Positions 48,901-59,466 of a stretch of DNA of 64,000 nt are shown here, piece after piece. The notes under the pieces were generated by a model. The model saw only the letters and a program-made list of their open reading frames with translations. It ran no database searches and was not told where the DNA came from. The first letter of the stretch is position 1, and each line of letters begins with the position of its first letter. Both the position numbers and the translations under genes were made by a program. The stretch comes from Hemerocallis citrina (lineage: Eukaryota > Streptophyta > Magnoliopsida > Asparagales > Asphodelaceae). The stretch lies in the NCBI GenBank assembly GCA_017893485.1, contig CM030362.1, forward strand, positions 260,824,255 through 260,888,254, read 5' to 3'.

Positions 48901-49304
48901 CTAAGTGCACAATCACAACACGATATCAATAGGGTAGTCCCTTTAGTTTGATATGTGACAAGTTTGTGTTTGTTAAATATGGAAAATGAGTTATACTATT
49001 TCTGGCATAGAGAGGATGGCCGTGTATAATGTTCATCTGTTGAATAAACTGACGTACCCACAGTTTTATATGCAGGTAAGTGACATGATAAAGATTAAAG
49101 AGGAACATATGCTTAAAGATTATACAATGTTGTTGTACATTTATTTAATTGTTGCAAATTTTACTTCCGCTGTGCAATGTAAAGTGTAATGTTTTTATGT
49201 AAACTCTGATGTAAAGTGAAAAATTCAAATTTCCTTGTAAAATTGTACTAAAAGATCCTGTAGAACTCTCGAATTCAGTTGTATTTGGGATTCGGGGCGT
49301 TACA
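45976..49304 (+). repeat. Tekay 3' LTR (3329 bp)
   Basis: Near-identical to 38517-41849; TATAAATA plus 13 C at about 46540-46560; tRNA-like modules at 47470-47575 and 47655-47725; conserved block at 48753-48855; ends TTCGGGGCGTTACA. Confidence 0.95.
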
Positions 49305-51811
49305 GATTGTGCATGTTCGTGCACCAAAGAAAACTTCACAAATCCATCGATTAGAAATAACAACATATACAGATTTAATCTTAGTATTTGAAAAATCCAA
49401 ATTCAAGTAAAACCTCTCACAAATCACAAAATCCCCCAATTTAGTAAAAATGTATCAAACCCAAATCTAGTCATCACAACTCAAATCCTCAAGACATGGT
49501 CTTTTAATCCATTACTCCTTCTCAAAATTCCTCAAACTCAATCTCAACTATTCTCAATAGTTGATTCATGAACAAAAACAAATTTATCATTAACACGGCC
49601 AAGTTGCATTCATCCAACTCACCAATAGTCGAAAATATCATCTTTAATCGATTTATGCATAACATTCACCATACTTAATCAAATCAGCAATAATCCAACA
49701 GAAATAGCCTACTTACAATTTATATTGGGTTCTCCTATAATCTAAAATCATCCACATGCAATTCTACTCTCAAATAACTAGGGTTTTCACAAAAGATCCA
49801 ATTTTTAACTTATCAATTTATCCAGTCCACCATATGTATTCATATCAAAACCCTAGAATGCTTTCTAATAGATGAAACACCACATACAACATTCAAATAA
49901 CAAAACAAAACAACATGTCACTCACCTGGTTGGAGAGATCAAACGAATATAACAAAGCAAGACGAAAAATCCCTCCCTTGCAAAGAATCCAAGATCTCCT
50001 CTTTAAATCTCCAAGAAAAAATAATAATAAAATTCTTTGTATTGTGCAGCGAAAGACGGCTGCACTCCACCTTTTAAATAAGTCGGAAATCAAGAGAATT
50101 AGGGTTTTGAACACATTTGCAAAAATACTCCTTTTAAATATAACTTTACATAAATAGATCCATATACTTGGAAACTTGATAAAACCAATTTATTTGAGTT
50201 TAAATTCAAAAAGACCTCCTCCAGCATCAGCCGTCTCTGTAGGGAAAAGCTCAGAAAATTATTTTGCACTTTCACCCCCTTAAAATAGCAATTTTGCGAA
50301 AAGATCCTCTTTTATCAAAACTTGTAAAATAAATCAAATTCATCAAAACAAAAATTAAAATTTTTAACCCTGAGTTGACTAGGCATTATACCCAGCCCAA
50401 AAATCCAAAAATCTGGAGTTTTCACCCCGTTTGGTAATTTTGCACAAAAGTCATTCTTTTTGAAATATTTGCAAATAGGTCCAATAAATATCAGAAAATC
50501 TAGAAAAATCACAAATAATATCTAATAATAAATAATGATTTTCCAAAGAATAATTTTTTACTTTTAACTTCTCAAGAAAACATTTGTACGTGTAAAAAGA
50601 TAAATCTTCAGAAAAATGTTTATTAAATCTCCAAAAGTTATTTTAATTTATTTATAACTCTTAAAAATAATATTTAAAAATATGGGGTACTAAAATATGT
50701 CACGAACGAAGTTATGTAGCTCTGGGAAAATCAATTTTTCTGCAGCTTTGTGCAAGAAGAAAAATTATAGTTGACCGCAAAAAGACACAGTCGACGCTAA
50801 TAGGCTCTGTTTGGAGAACATCAAAATACATTTGACCACAATAAATTGCAGTCAACCATAACGTGTGGCTAAATATATTTTGAGTGCGGGTTTCGGGTCC
50901 ACTGGGCTATATTTTTGCATATCTTTCTAGGGATCCTTTCGGTGCTATATATAAGTGCTGATGTGAACTCTAGGTGAATCGAAAGAGGTTGGAGGCTAAG
51001 AGATTTGGAGGGGATGACTCATCACACCGTTGGAGAGCAAGAGTCATAGCGTTCGTCAAAATCATCTAGGGTTCTTTTTTCTCTTCAATTTTTTATTATG
51101 CAATCCAATAAGATGTTTGTTAGTTTTAGTTTTTCCATGAACTAATTTTATTTTCTAGGATTTCGATGTAGCCTTGCTATGAGAACACAATTTCAATTTC
51201 ATTGTTACTTTTTCTTATACTTTTCTATGGTTGTGTGTTTAATTTTTGTGCTTAATGCTTACAATTTTATGGCCAATTATTGTTTGACATCTTGAATCAT
51301 AGGGGAATCAAGAGGTAACTTGTGATTTTGAAGTTTAGAATTAAACAACATTACTTGAGTGAAATTAGAGATTATTTACCCCAATTGATGTGACTTCATA
51401 GAAATCCAAAGAACTTAATGAATCTTCAAATAATTAAATTCGCATACAGATGTGATGAATTATTAGTTGAAGATATGTTTGCTATTATTCAAGAGCAGAC
51501 AATGAGTAGTTAGGAGATTTTGGTTTAGAACTTGGAATAGTAGAGTTTTGAGTTAATGGCATTATGAATTGTGTGAGATTAGATAGGTGAAACCGAAAGC
51601 CCAGAGTTAGTTTTGCTATTAATAAACCCTAAAAATTTTAGAATTCATTATTTTAAATTAGTTTAATTTTTTATTTTATTTAATTTTAGTTGTTATTTTT
51701 CATCAAATCTTCATTCTCCAAATAGTAAATAATATGGTGAATTTTGGAACTCAATAAAATAATTAGTCCTTGTGGGTTCGACACTCTTTTCATTTAAATT
51801 ATACTACTTGC

Positions 51812-52830
51812 GGGGATCGGAGAGTTCTAGTTTACATATGACTAGGTTTCCTTCTTTGAGGTTGGTCAGACGGACTTTCTTGTTGTAGAACTTCTCTACT
51901 ATTTGCTGATAAATGTGTCTCCTCAAGGCTGATTTCTCGTGAACCTCCTCGATAAGGTCGAGGTTGCCTCAGAGATTAATGGAGCTCTATTCTTTGTTGA
52001 AGGAGATCAAGCGGGGAGATGGTTGTCTGACCTCGAGAGTGATGGGCGCTTTTGAGCTGAAAATGAGGTTGAAAGGGGATTCTCCTGTCGGTATTCTATT
52101 AGTGGTCTTGTAGGACCATGGTACACTTAGGAGCTCTTCGACCCATAACCCTTTAGGGGATTCAGTGAGTCTTTTCTTGAGGTCGTCAAGAATATATATG
52201 TTGGCATTCTCTGATGAGTTATTGGACTGAGGGTGGAAAATGGAGGAGAATCATTGCTGGATCCCTAGGTCGGCATAGTGGCAAACTGAGTTTCATTATC
52301 TGTTACTAGAATTCAGGCGATGACGAACTAGCAGACTATGCTCCTCCATATGAATTGCTGAACTTTGTGCTCCGTAATGGTTGCTAGAAGTTCCACCTTG
52401 ATCTACTTGGAGAAGTAAGCAATGGCTACCGCGAGGAAGCTTCTTTGTTCGGTTGCTGTGGGGAACAGTCTGAGTAAATCTATCCCTCATATTGTGAAGG
52501 ATATTGGGCTCGACATGCAACCGAGTTTGGCTATGGGCATGCTTGACTGATGAGAATCACTGGCAGGAGGCCGACTGGCGGACGTACTTCTGAGCATCGT
52601 TGAGGAGGGTAGGCCAAAAATATCCATGATTGAGAATCTTAAGGTGAGGGATCTTGCTTCGATATGAACGCCTCCATTCCCTTCATGCACTTCTTTCAAA
52701 GCATACTTGGCCTTCTTAGGGGAGAGGCACCATAAGTAAGGTCTATAATCTACCATTGTGTTAGAGAATTTATACATGACTCCTTCGATGAGTGTGTATC
52801 GCTCTACCCTCACTTGGATCTTTCTTGCTT
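51812..52830 (-). pseudogene. Tat-type integrase (minus strand)
   Basis: The minus-strand reading, over shifting frames, gives RYTLIEGVMYKFS, PYLWCLSPKKAKYALKEVHE and GVHIEARSLTLRF (HHCC part), then LLATITEHKVQQFIWRSIVC and ILVTDNETQFA (core, second Asp), FHPQSNNSSENANIYILDDL (core Glu region), WSYKTTNRIPTGESPFNLIF, EKSALRRHIYQQIVEKFYNK and LTNLKEGNLVICKLELSD. The last segment continues in frame at 20830 once the Athila insertion is discounted. At least five stops or slips are visible. Confidence 0.85.
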
Positions 52831-53810
52831 CTTTGGGATTAGGGGAGGATTCTCATGTTGAGGAAGTCGTACAAGGGTTTCATCCAATTGTTCTTGAGTA
52901 CTGGAGGAGTGATGACCATGGGCTTTAAGGCTTACTCTTCGATGCTGGGCTTGAGTAGGACCTCAATAGGAACAGTGTGGTCAAGTCCTTTGAAGAAGGA
53001 GGAGGCTAACTTGGAGAGGGCATCTGCTCCTGTTTTCTTCGCAGAGGATGTTAGTGACCTTGGTCTCCTAGAATGCGGCTAGGAGTTTCTTAACAAATGT
53101 AAGATACTTGAACATACGGTCATCCCTGGCTTCATAGTCTACCCAAACTTGGTTCACAACTAGCTAAGAGTCGTTGAATACTTTGACCAACCTGACACCT
53201 GCTTTGCGGGCTATGAGGAGGCCGACAATTAGTGCTTCATACTTTGCTTCATTATTGGAGGCTCGTAAGTTGAAGCAAAGTGAACACTAGAGGGTGAACT
53301 CGTTCGGGCTGTAAACACTACAGATTAGAGGATCCTTGCCTGCCTCAGGGAGGTCAGAGATAGTGCTCTCTACAATGAACTCAGCTAGAGCCTGGGCTTT
53401 GATGGCCTGTCCTCGGCCGGTAGCTGATGTCGTGTTGGCTTAATTCATCAAATCATTTCATAAGTCTCCTAGAGCTCTCTGACTTGTGTAGCACCTGCTT
53501 GAGGGATTGGTCATGAAGACCACTACTAAGTTAGCTTGGAATATGGACGGAGCATGCGAGCGACCATAATTAGGGCATCGGCTATGTTCTCCATTTACGA
53601 GTAATTAAATAGTAGATCGCCTTCAGGGTTCTATCGTCTTCTCTCATCAAGACGACACTAAGAGTCTGATATGATGTGGCCAGGTAAAGGTACATCTGAA
53701 GTGGCCAACTTTGGATAATGGGATACACGTCTCCCAGATTTAGAGAGGAAGCGTCTAATGGCGGCGATGCGCCTCATGAGTCTTTGGACGTCCTTAATGT
53801 TGGATGTGAG
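52831..53810 (-). pseudogene. Tat-type RNase H and RT C-terminus (minus strand)
   Basis: The order on the minus strand is NIKDVQRLMRRIAAIRRFLS (RT/connection, about 53790), YLYLATSYQTLSVVLMREDD (first RNase H), AIKAQALAEFIVESTI (about 53400), then NLRASNNEAKYEALIVGLLI, VRLVKVFNDS and VNQVWVDYEARDDRMFKYLT. That last set is the second, archaeal-type RNase H that marks Tat-lineage elements. The region is cut at 53810 by an LTR fragment, and the rest of RT and the protease are missing. Confidence 0.85.
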
Positions 53811-55210
53811 TGTCACGCCCCGCTTCTTAAAAATATGGAATACGAGTACATGATATTGGCCCAGCGAATGACTAACGTCACCCATAAGCTGTTTATCTGA
53901 TTAACTCAACAATATAATCAATACAGAACAATTGCACAGGTACTAATAACAATCTCATGAACAATAATACTTGAATTGAATCTATGTAAAATATCCAAAT
54001 ACAATAATAATCCAACATCTAGAAATAAATAATAGCAATATTCGGGTCAAAAGCCCACAATACAAAGAAATAAAATAGTTTAATAATTAAGTCTTCATGA
54101 AAAAAAAAGTAATTATTTATTAAGCGGCAATGCAATCAATTCCTTCACCAATGTTGTTCTCCCAATCCATCATGCAATTCTCCATCAACACCTGTAAACA
54201 CTTCATCTAAAAACAGGAGAAAAATTTTCCATAGAGCAAGTCGTGGACAGTAAGTAGAGAAAGTAGGGAACAATGGAATAACTGTATAACAATGAATTCA
54301 ATGGATTAATAGGAATCAATAACACGGGACAATAACAATAATCAATATCACAATAATCGATACGACTGGTTATAAACAATGATTCAATATTCGGTAACAA
54401 TAATCAATGATAAATATCAATAACACTTAGCCGATAATCGATATCAATAGGAACAATGATGAACAATATGCAATGTCGATGTGGTGTCAATCCTTAAGTC
54501 TATTAATCATTTAAATCCTAACTAATGTAGCACTTCATGCGTCTCATTTATTCACCATATGGTTGCTACGTACAAACAAGTTACGTTTAGACTTAGTGGT
54601 GAATTTTATAGTTCATGTACTCGGGAAATGGTATAAACGACTCTTTTCAGTATTTAGTTATTCAGTCATTCAGTCATTCAGTATCCGAGGAACAATATGC
54701 AGTTATCTAGTTATTCAGTCATTCTGTCATTCAGTCATTCAGTAATTGTAGGAAAACCACAAGCTCCCTTCCGAGTACAGTCTCTATACTGTCCATTACT
54801 TAGTTCAACCCTTAAACCCCGGCTTGTTAACAATTTTTATCGATGCAACAATACAATACAATATGCAATGTAGAGATATTAGATGAACAATGGAAACGAT
54901 GGGGGAACAATAGGACGATAACTTAAATAGGCAATTAAAATGATGACAATGAGACACTAGGATCATGCAATGCAACATACATACATTAATTCATGCAAAA
55001 CTACAATATAGGATTAATTAATCTGCTAAAATCTGGACTATATAATTTTGGTCAGCAAGAGTACTCTGTACAAAAGTGCAGTTTCCTGCTGTTTCAGAAA
55101 TCGAAAGTGAATCCTTCAGAAGTTCTAGAATGTAGACTTCCACATGGTTTCAACGCATATTTAAAGTTCAAAATCCAACAACAGTAACTAGGTCAAACAC
55201 ATTGTTTTTT
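53811..55210 (-). mobile_element. Gypsy-type LTR fragment
   Basis: It starts TGTCACGCCCCGCTTCTTAA, the reverse-complement style of a plant gypsy LTR 3' end, right after GTGAG. No matching terminus or second GTGAG was found to the right, so it is probably truncated near 55210, where Tat gag sequence begins. It is AT-rich with ACAATAA/ATCAATA motifs and an ATTCAGTC microsatellite at 54656-54750. No coding capacity. Confidence 0.55.
54656..54750 (+). repeat. ATTCAGTC microsatellite
   Basis: Two runs of TTCAGTCATTCAGTCATTCAG separated by about 40 bp. Confidence 0.85.
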
Positions 55211-55214
55211 TACA

Positions 55215-56490
55215 GATTTCATGTTCTGGCAGAATTTCGACATCATGTTATTATAATTTTAGAAACTAGGACGCTCCTTGGCAAGGGACGCCTTCAGATC
55301 GACATGGTTAACATTGTGTTTGAACACGGTGGTTGCTATTGCAGGGTTGAGGGAGCTGATAGATCGGGACTCGGCTGTGAAGAACTGGACAAAGTCCCTA
55401 AGTGGTTCCCCTTCCCTTTGATTCAGGTTTGATTAAGATGCACTTTCTTTTCAGTTCGGCGGCATCTTACGAAGTGGATGGGGAAAAGCTCCTCAAATTG
55501 TTTTCAGGAGAAAATGGTGCCTGGAGATATGCGGGAGCACCACTCCCTTCCTGACCCCTTGAGTGTGACAGGGAACGTCTTACAGAGGAGTGCGTCTGAG
55601 GCCTGGTAGATTATCATAAGGGATTTGCAACACTCAATATGATCAGCCGGGTTGAATTATTCATTGTAGGACTCGAAGTGTGGTTGCTTGAAGGTCTCAA
55701 GGACGTGGGCCTCTATGACTGACTTGGAAAAGGGAGGTTTGCTAGGGTGGAAGCTTTTGGCTTGAGGATCTTCCTCTCGGATGACTCTGTTTAGATCCTT
55801 TGGTCGGATCTGGTCGACTAGCGGGACTTTTTCTCATATATGGTTTTGAGGTGGTGAATGTTTGTTTGTCGACCCCTGTTTGGGGCAACGTTGAAACCTT
55901 GGAGGTTCTCACCTTTGAAATTTCAGAATTCTATAACGGGTGCCTCTTCTTCCCTATTGTTCATGTGAACTAGTCGACTTATTGTATCTTGGCTACTTCG
56001 CTCCCGAGAGGGAGGAGACCTTCTTCATCCCCTGGGAGGGGGGGTCTTCTTTGCCCCTTGGGATATGGAGTTCTTCTGGACCTCTGTCTTTTAGGAGAGG
56101 GGGTCCTTTGTCTTCCCTAGTATTCTGGACGAGCGACTTCGTCATGGATTAGTTTTTTGTTCAGGCGATTTCGATTATCAGACCTCTATTACCAGCTGAG
56201 CATGACCTAACTGAGGTCTTGCTGTGGCTGGGGCTCCACAGAGGGTACTATAGTGAGGGTCAAGGTACGGATAGTACCCCTGTTTCCGACCAGGCGCCAC
56301 TCAGTCTGTTGTTCAGGATGACTTCGTCGGGAGCCCCCAGGAGCGGCCTCTTTAGAGGGAGGCTGAGTACGATAATGAGAGGGCTATTCTCGTTGAGGAG
56401 GTTGAAGGGGGTCCTCCATATAAGGAGGAGGTGATGGAAGAGGGTTGACTCGTAGGCTAGTAGTGCCGCCTTCTCTTTTCTTGGAGGCAT
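55215..56490 (-). pseudogene. Tat-type gag (minus strand)
   Basis: The minus-strand ATG at 56490 opens MPPRKEKAALLAYEST. After several slips come PPSKEAAPGG (about 56340), a basic stretch (about 56090), FNPADHIECCKSLMIIYQAS (about 55650), DALLCKTFPVTLKGSGREWC (about 55580), RDFVQFFTAESRSISSLNPA (about 55380) and KERPSF-like sequence (about 55280). This is the retrotransposon gag core in which a Trp-containing helix precedes the LREF-type motif. Multiple stops. The zinc knuckle and everything to mid-RT are lost at the junction with the LTR fragment. Confidence 0.8.
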
Positions 56491-56540
56491 AGCTGAATAT
56501 GTAGTTTTTGACCGCCGAGTCTGAATCGGGGATTTTTTTT

Positions 56541-57180
56541 GTTTCCTACAGATAATGCCAATATGTTGTTGCTCATTTCTGTGTGGGAGCAAATAGATAT
56601 TATGAATTCTCTTAATGAAAACAATAAAGATCTAACCTTTACTTCTCGCCGATGTTGACCGTCGTAAACTGTTGTAGACTCTGAGATCTGATTGTTGGAG
56701 ATGGATGTGATTGCTCCTGTTGATCTGCAAAATAGCCTGAGACACCGGGATTGACCCTGGCAACAGAACCTATGATGCCCAAGTCAGAAAACTCAGAATA
56801 TATGAGGAGTTTTGAGACCGGAATTTGCAATTACTTAGTTTCCGAAAAGGTCAAAAGATATATTCAGTCACTGGAGGGCCAATTTCAAGATATTGGATTT
56901 ATCTCTACTGCCAGTATTTAGATAAAGTTTGTTAGCCTTTCCTATGTAAAGAGGCCGAGTTAAGACTTTTCTCTTAATAAAGAGATAGACTTTTCAAACC
57001 CTCTCTTATCCATGGAGAGATAGAAGTAGTTACCATCTAGAGATAGAGAGTTTGAACTAGCTTTTCAGGCAAACCTGAAGTCGTTTGCATTAGAGCTACT
57101 TTGACAACTGCTTATTTCAGACCGGATGGGGTTGATGAGCCTGAAAGTGAACCAACTTCTTTCTTCATGTATGTATGTGT
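56541..57180 (-). mobile_element. 5' LTR and primer-site region of the minus-strand Tat element
   Basis: GTTTCCTACAGATAATGCCA at 56541-56560 is the reverse complement of a decayed TTGGCGCCGTCTGTGGGAAAC motif. The LTR then runs from TGTTGTTGCTC at 56564 upward; GACTTGGGCATCATAGGTTC on the minus strand (about 56780) is the Tat LTR signature. Its outer end is uncertain (somewhere between 57120 and 57298). Confidence 0.65.
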
Positions 57181-57298
57181 TGAAATTTACTATTTTAACT
57201 CTGAGAGCATTAGGATTCGTCCTCGAATTTAATGGTTTCGATTTGGTTCTATTTTTACCTATATCAGTACTTATATTTTAATGTTATCAGATTTATTA

Positions 57299-58126
57299 TG
57301 TAACACCTCGTAATTTGAAAGAGTATAGTATATACATAAATAATATATATATGTTGAAAATGATTGGAAATATGTGTGGCTATTATGTTTGAAAATATGC
57401 AAGATGGAATGAATAACGCATGGTATGTATAGGTGGGGGGGCCCACACGTGGAGGTAATGAAAGGGACAATTGCATTAAAATGTGCAGTGTGCCTTCATT
57501 TGAGTGACGTCACCACATGGGTGACGTGTCACCACGGGGGCCCACCTGCAGCTTTGCTTCTATGTTCTCTCGATAGAGGAGAACAGTAGAAGGTGAGTAT
57601 AAAATGTCCCATATCGGCAATAGAAAGAAATATAATAATATATAAAAAAACTAAGCCAATGATCAAGAGTCACATAATCCATTAACCAACTTTTGAGAGG
57701 CAGCCTGTGGTGGGCAGTTGTACTACATAGTATCTAATTTGTCTTATAAATTGTATAAATTGTCTGAGCTAGGGGCAGGGGCATTACAAATGGTATCTGA
57801 GCCGACTTTCGACACCGAGTGTGGGGCATGTCTACATAGTCGGCGGTGGATCTCCGTAACTATAGACCCAGTCGGCGGTGGATCTCCGTGACTATGGTTG
57901 CTTGTTATGATTAGTCTGACAGTAGACTCCGGAACTATATACCCAGCCGACGGTGGATCTCCGTGACTGTGGTTGCCCAAGGAGGGCGGATAGAAAAAAA
58001 GTAGATGCTCCACATCGGCTAGAAAGGAGATCTAGCACTAGGTTGTGCATGCCCATGCTTAGCGAGGACGCTGATTTCTGAAGCGGGGAGTGTGTAACAC
58101 CCCGTAGTTTTCAAAAAATATAATTA

Positions 58127-58130
<4 letters not shown>
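57299..58130 (+). mobile_element. TRIM-like miniature LTR retrotransposon, 3' LTR truncated
   Basis: The 5' LTR is 57299-57788 (TGTAACACCTCGTAAT ... GGGGCATTACA, 490 bp). The primer site TGGTATCTGAGCC lies at 57791-57803 (tRNA-Met). The internal region of only about 300 bp has no coding capacity but three copies of GTCGGCGGTGGATCTCCGTG-like sequence. A purine tract GCGGGGAGTG precedes the start of the 3' LTR at 58093 (TGTAACACCCCGTAGTTT). The 3' LTR is lost after about 40 bp in a TA microsatellite. The LTR contains TGACGTCACC and TGACGTGTCACC. Confidence 0.85.

Positions 58131-58211
<81 letters not shown>
58130..58211. repeat. TA dinucleotide microsatellite
   Basis: About 80 bp of uninterrupted AT/TA, at the break of the TRIM 3' LTR. 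Confidence 0.95.
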
Positions 58212-58214
<3 letters not shown>

Positions 58215-58256
58215 AGTCTATTAAGAGCTGGGGAGCTGAAAACCTTATCGAGAGAT

Positions 58257-58310
58257 GGAGATTTCAGCTATTCGATCGCAATTGATCGCGATCGAACGGC
58301 TGAGATCTCC
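58257..58310. repeat. Imperfect inverted repeat (hairpin)
   Basis: Two 23-bp arms (GGAGATTTCAGCTATTCGAT... and its partner ending CTGAGATCTCC) pair at 20 of 23 positions around an 8-bp loop AATTGATC. The inner nine pairs, TTCGATCGC with GCGATCGAA, are perfect. Confidence 0.85.
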
Positions 58311-58389
58311 AGCCGCTTATCTTCAGATATGTTGAGGGGTAAAAGGGGTATAATCGAAACCATAATCCCAATCTCTTATCTTCTCCCGC

Positions 58390-59466
58390 TCTCTATCTTC
58401 GTCCCGCTCTCTTTCTTCGGTGCCCAAGTCTAAACCCTACCTCTATCTCTCTTATCTTCTCACCACCATAGTTGAGCTCTCTCTCCCGCTCCCTTTCTTC
58501 ATCACTTGTGTAAACCTAATTTGACGAAAAACCATCTCCAGCCGCTTATCTTCAGATCTGTTGAGGGGTTAAAGGGCTCTAATCGCAAAACCCTTATCTC
58601 CCTTATCTTCTCACGACCAAAGAAGAGCTCTCTTAGTTGGTTCTCTCTCTCCGACGAAAAACCCAAACCGCGATTAGGGTTTCGATTTCTACTCTCAGTC
58701 GGGTTCTCTCTCTAGCTTGGGCTGCAATCTTTCCATTCGATTTCTCCTCTCAGTCGGGTTATCTCTCTATCTTGGGCTGCAATCTTTCCATCGGGTAATC
58801 TGAATTTCAAATTTTATTTCCTTTAGAATTGCTTCTAGTTTGTTAGATTTTTATCCCTGAAATTATGCATTCATTTCTTTAACAACTATACATTTATTTC
58901 TTGAAATATATTTAAGCCATGTCAGAAACTTGTAAGATCAGTAAAGTTGCATTTGTGAATGGTTCAAATTTTTTAGAATAACAAATAATAATCGTACTAT
59001 TATCTGTAATTTTGAGATATGGACATGACACATGCATATAAGCACACATAATCATGAATGTCCCTTGTGTAGAAGAAGTTTTCTTTTAGGTCTGTGATGA
59101 AGATTACGGTTTCATGTTAGCTACCTTTATTATGTTATGATGTTGATCAAGTAATATTGTGTCATATTCAGACCGTAATTAATTATACTGGCTTTGTATA
59201 TTGATATTAAAGAGACTTCACTTAAAGCGTATACATCATAGATGCACCCTAGTTTCTGTTTGTTCTGAGATTTGCTTAAATCATTGCTTATAGTTTTGCT
59301 AATGTGTACATACTTAAATTTTTTTAACACTAAGTTTCATATCCTCTCAGTATGAAGAATTTATTACTTGTAGTTTCAGAATGTAGTCTGTTAGACTTTT
59401 TCCTTTGTGTTACTTTTAAAGTTGTAGCTTTTTTTTAATGTTTGTTGTCTCATTTTCCTATGAAGG
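58390..59466 (+). promoter_or_regulatory. 5' leader and first intron of the FAR1-like locus (inferred)
   Basis: A C/T-rich leader (CTCTCTCTCC, TCTTATCTTCTC) contains a 57-bp tandem duplication (TCGGGTTCTCTCTC at about 58700 and TCGGGTTATCTCTC at about 58755) and a repeat of GCCGCTTATCTTCAGAT (58313, 58544). A likely 5'-UTR intron starts at GTAATCTGAA (58795) and ends just before the ATG (TATGAAG at 59465). It contains no other gene. Confidence 0.5.

Larger units (their letters stand above)
38517..49304 (+). mobile_element. Complete Tekay/Del-type chromovirus (Ty3/gypsy), young
   Basis: It has two LTRs of 3333 and 3329 bp, a tRNA-Met primer site, protease-RT-RNase H-integrase-chromodomain in one frame, and a purine-rich plus-strand primer. 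A perfect GATTG duplication flanks it (38512-38516 and 49305-49309). The LTRs differ by roughly one base in 70-100 over the first kilobase by eye, so it is the youngest layer of the window. The polyprotein frame has three amber stops. A normal gag capsid/nucleocapsid is not recognisable, so the copy is non-autonomous as it stands. Confidence 0.95.
36389..50694 (-). mobile_element. Gypsy solo LTR, family B, second copy, containing a Tekay element
   Basis: It starts TGTGGCGCCCCGAATTTCC and ends GGGGTACTAAA, with ATATG at 36384-36388 and 50695-50699. The terminal CA has decayed. Without the Tekay insertion (38517-49304 plus GATTG) it is about 3.5 kb, matching the 3.43-kb copy at 15382. It carries a GTCGACTG cluster at 37860-38135 and a four-fold GTGAATAGGCCTGCAGACC-like repeat at 37110-37345. 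Confidence 0.88.
20836..51806 (+). mobile_element. Athila-type Ty3/gypsy element, heavily nested
   Basis: 5' LTR 20836-22252, internal region 22253-36051, 3' LTR 36052-51806 (split). CTTGC at 20831-20835 and 51807-51811 flanks it, and the Tat reading frame resumes cleanly across the site. Gag, protease, RT, RNase H and integrase are all recognisable, in order and on the plus strand, but with many stops and frameshifts, so the copy is old. Three later insertions (RTE LINE, 5.9-kb solo LTR, family B solo LTR with its Tekay passenger) account for more than 21 kb of the span. Confidence 0.88.
36052..51806 (+). repeat. Athila 3' LTR, split by a family B solo LTR
   Basis: 36052-36388 matches 20836 onward, and 50700-51806 continues the match to the ACTACTTGC near the LTR end. 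Compared with the 5' LTR, the last 30-40 bases (GCAATTTTGTGCGCTTGCAA onward) are missing at the right edge, where the LTR meets the Tat sequence at a shared CTTGC. Confidence 0.87.

Noticed and set aside
53718..53900. Plus-strand ORFs at 52855-53082 and 53718-53900
   Set aside because: They are antisense shadows of the minus-strand Tat polyprotein.
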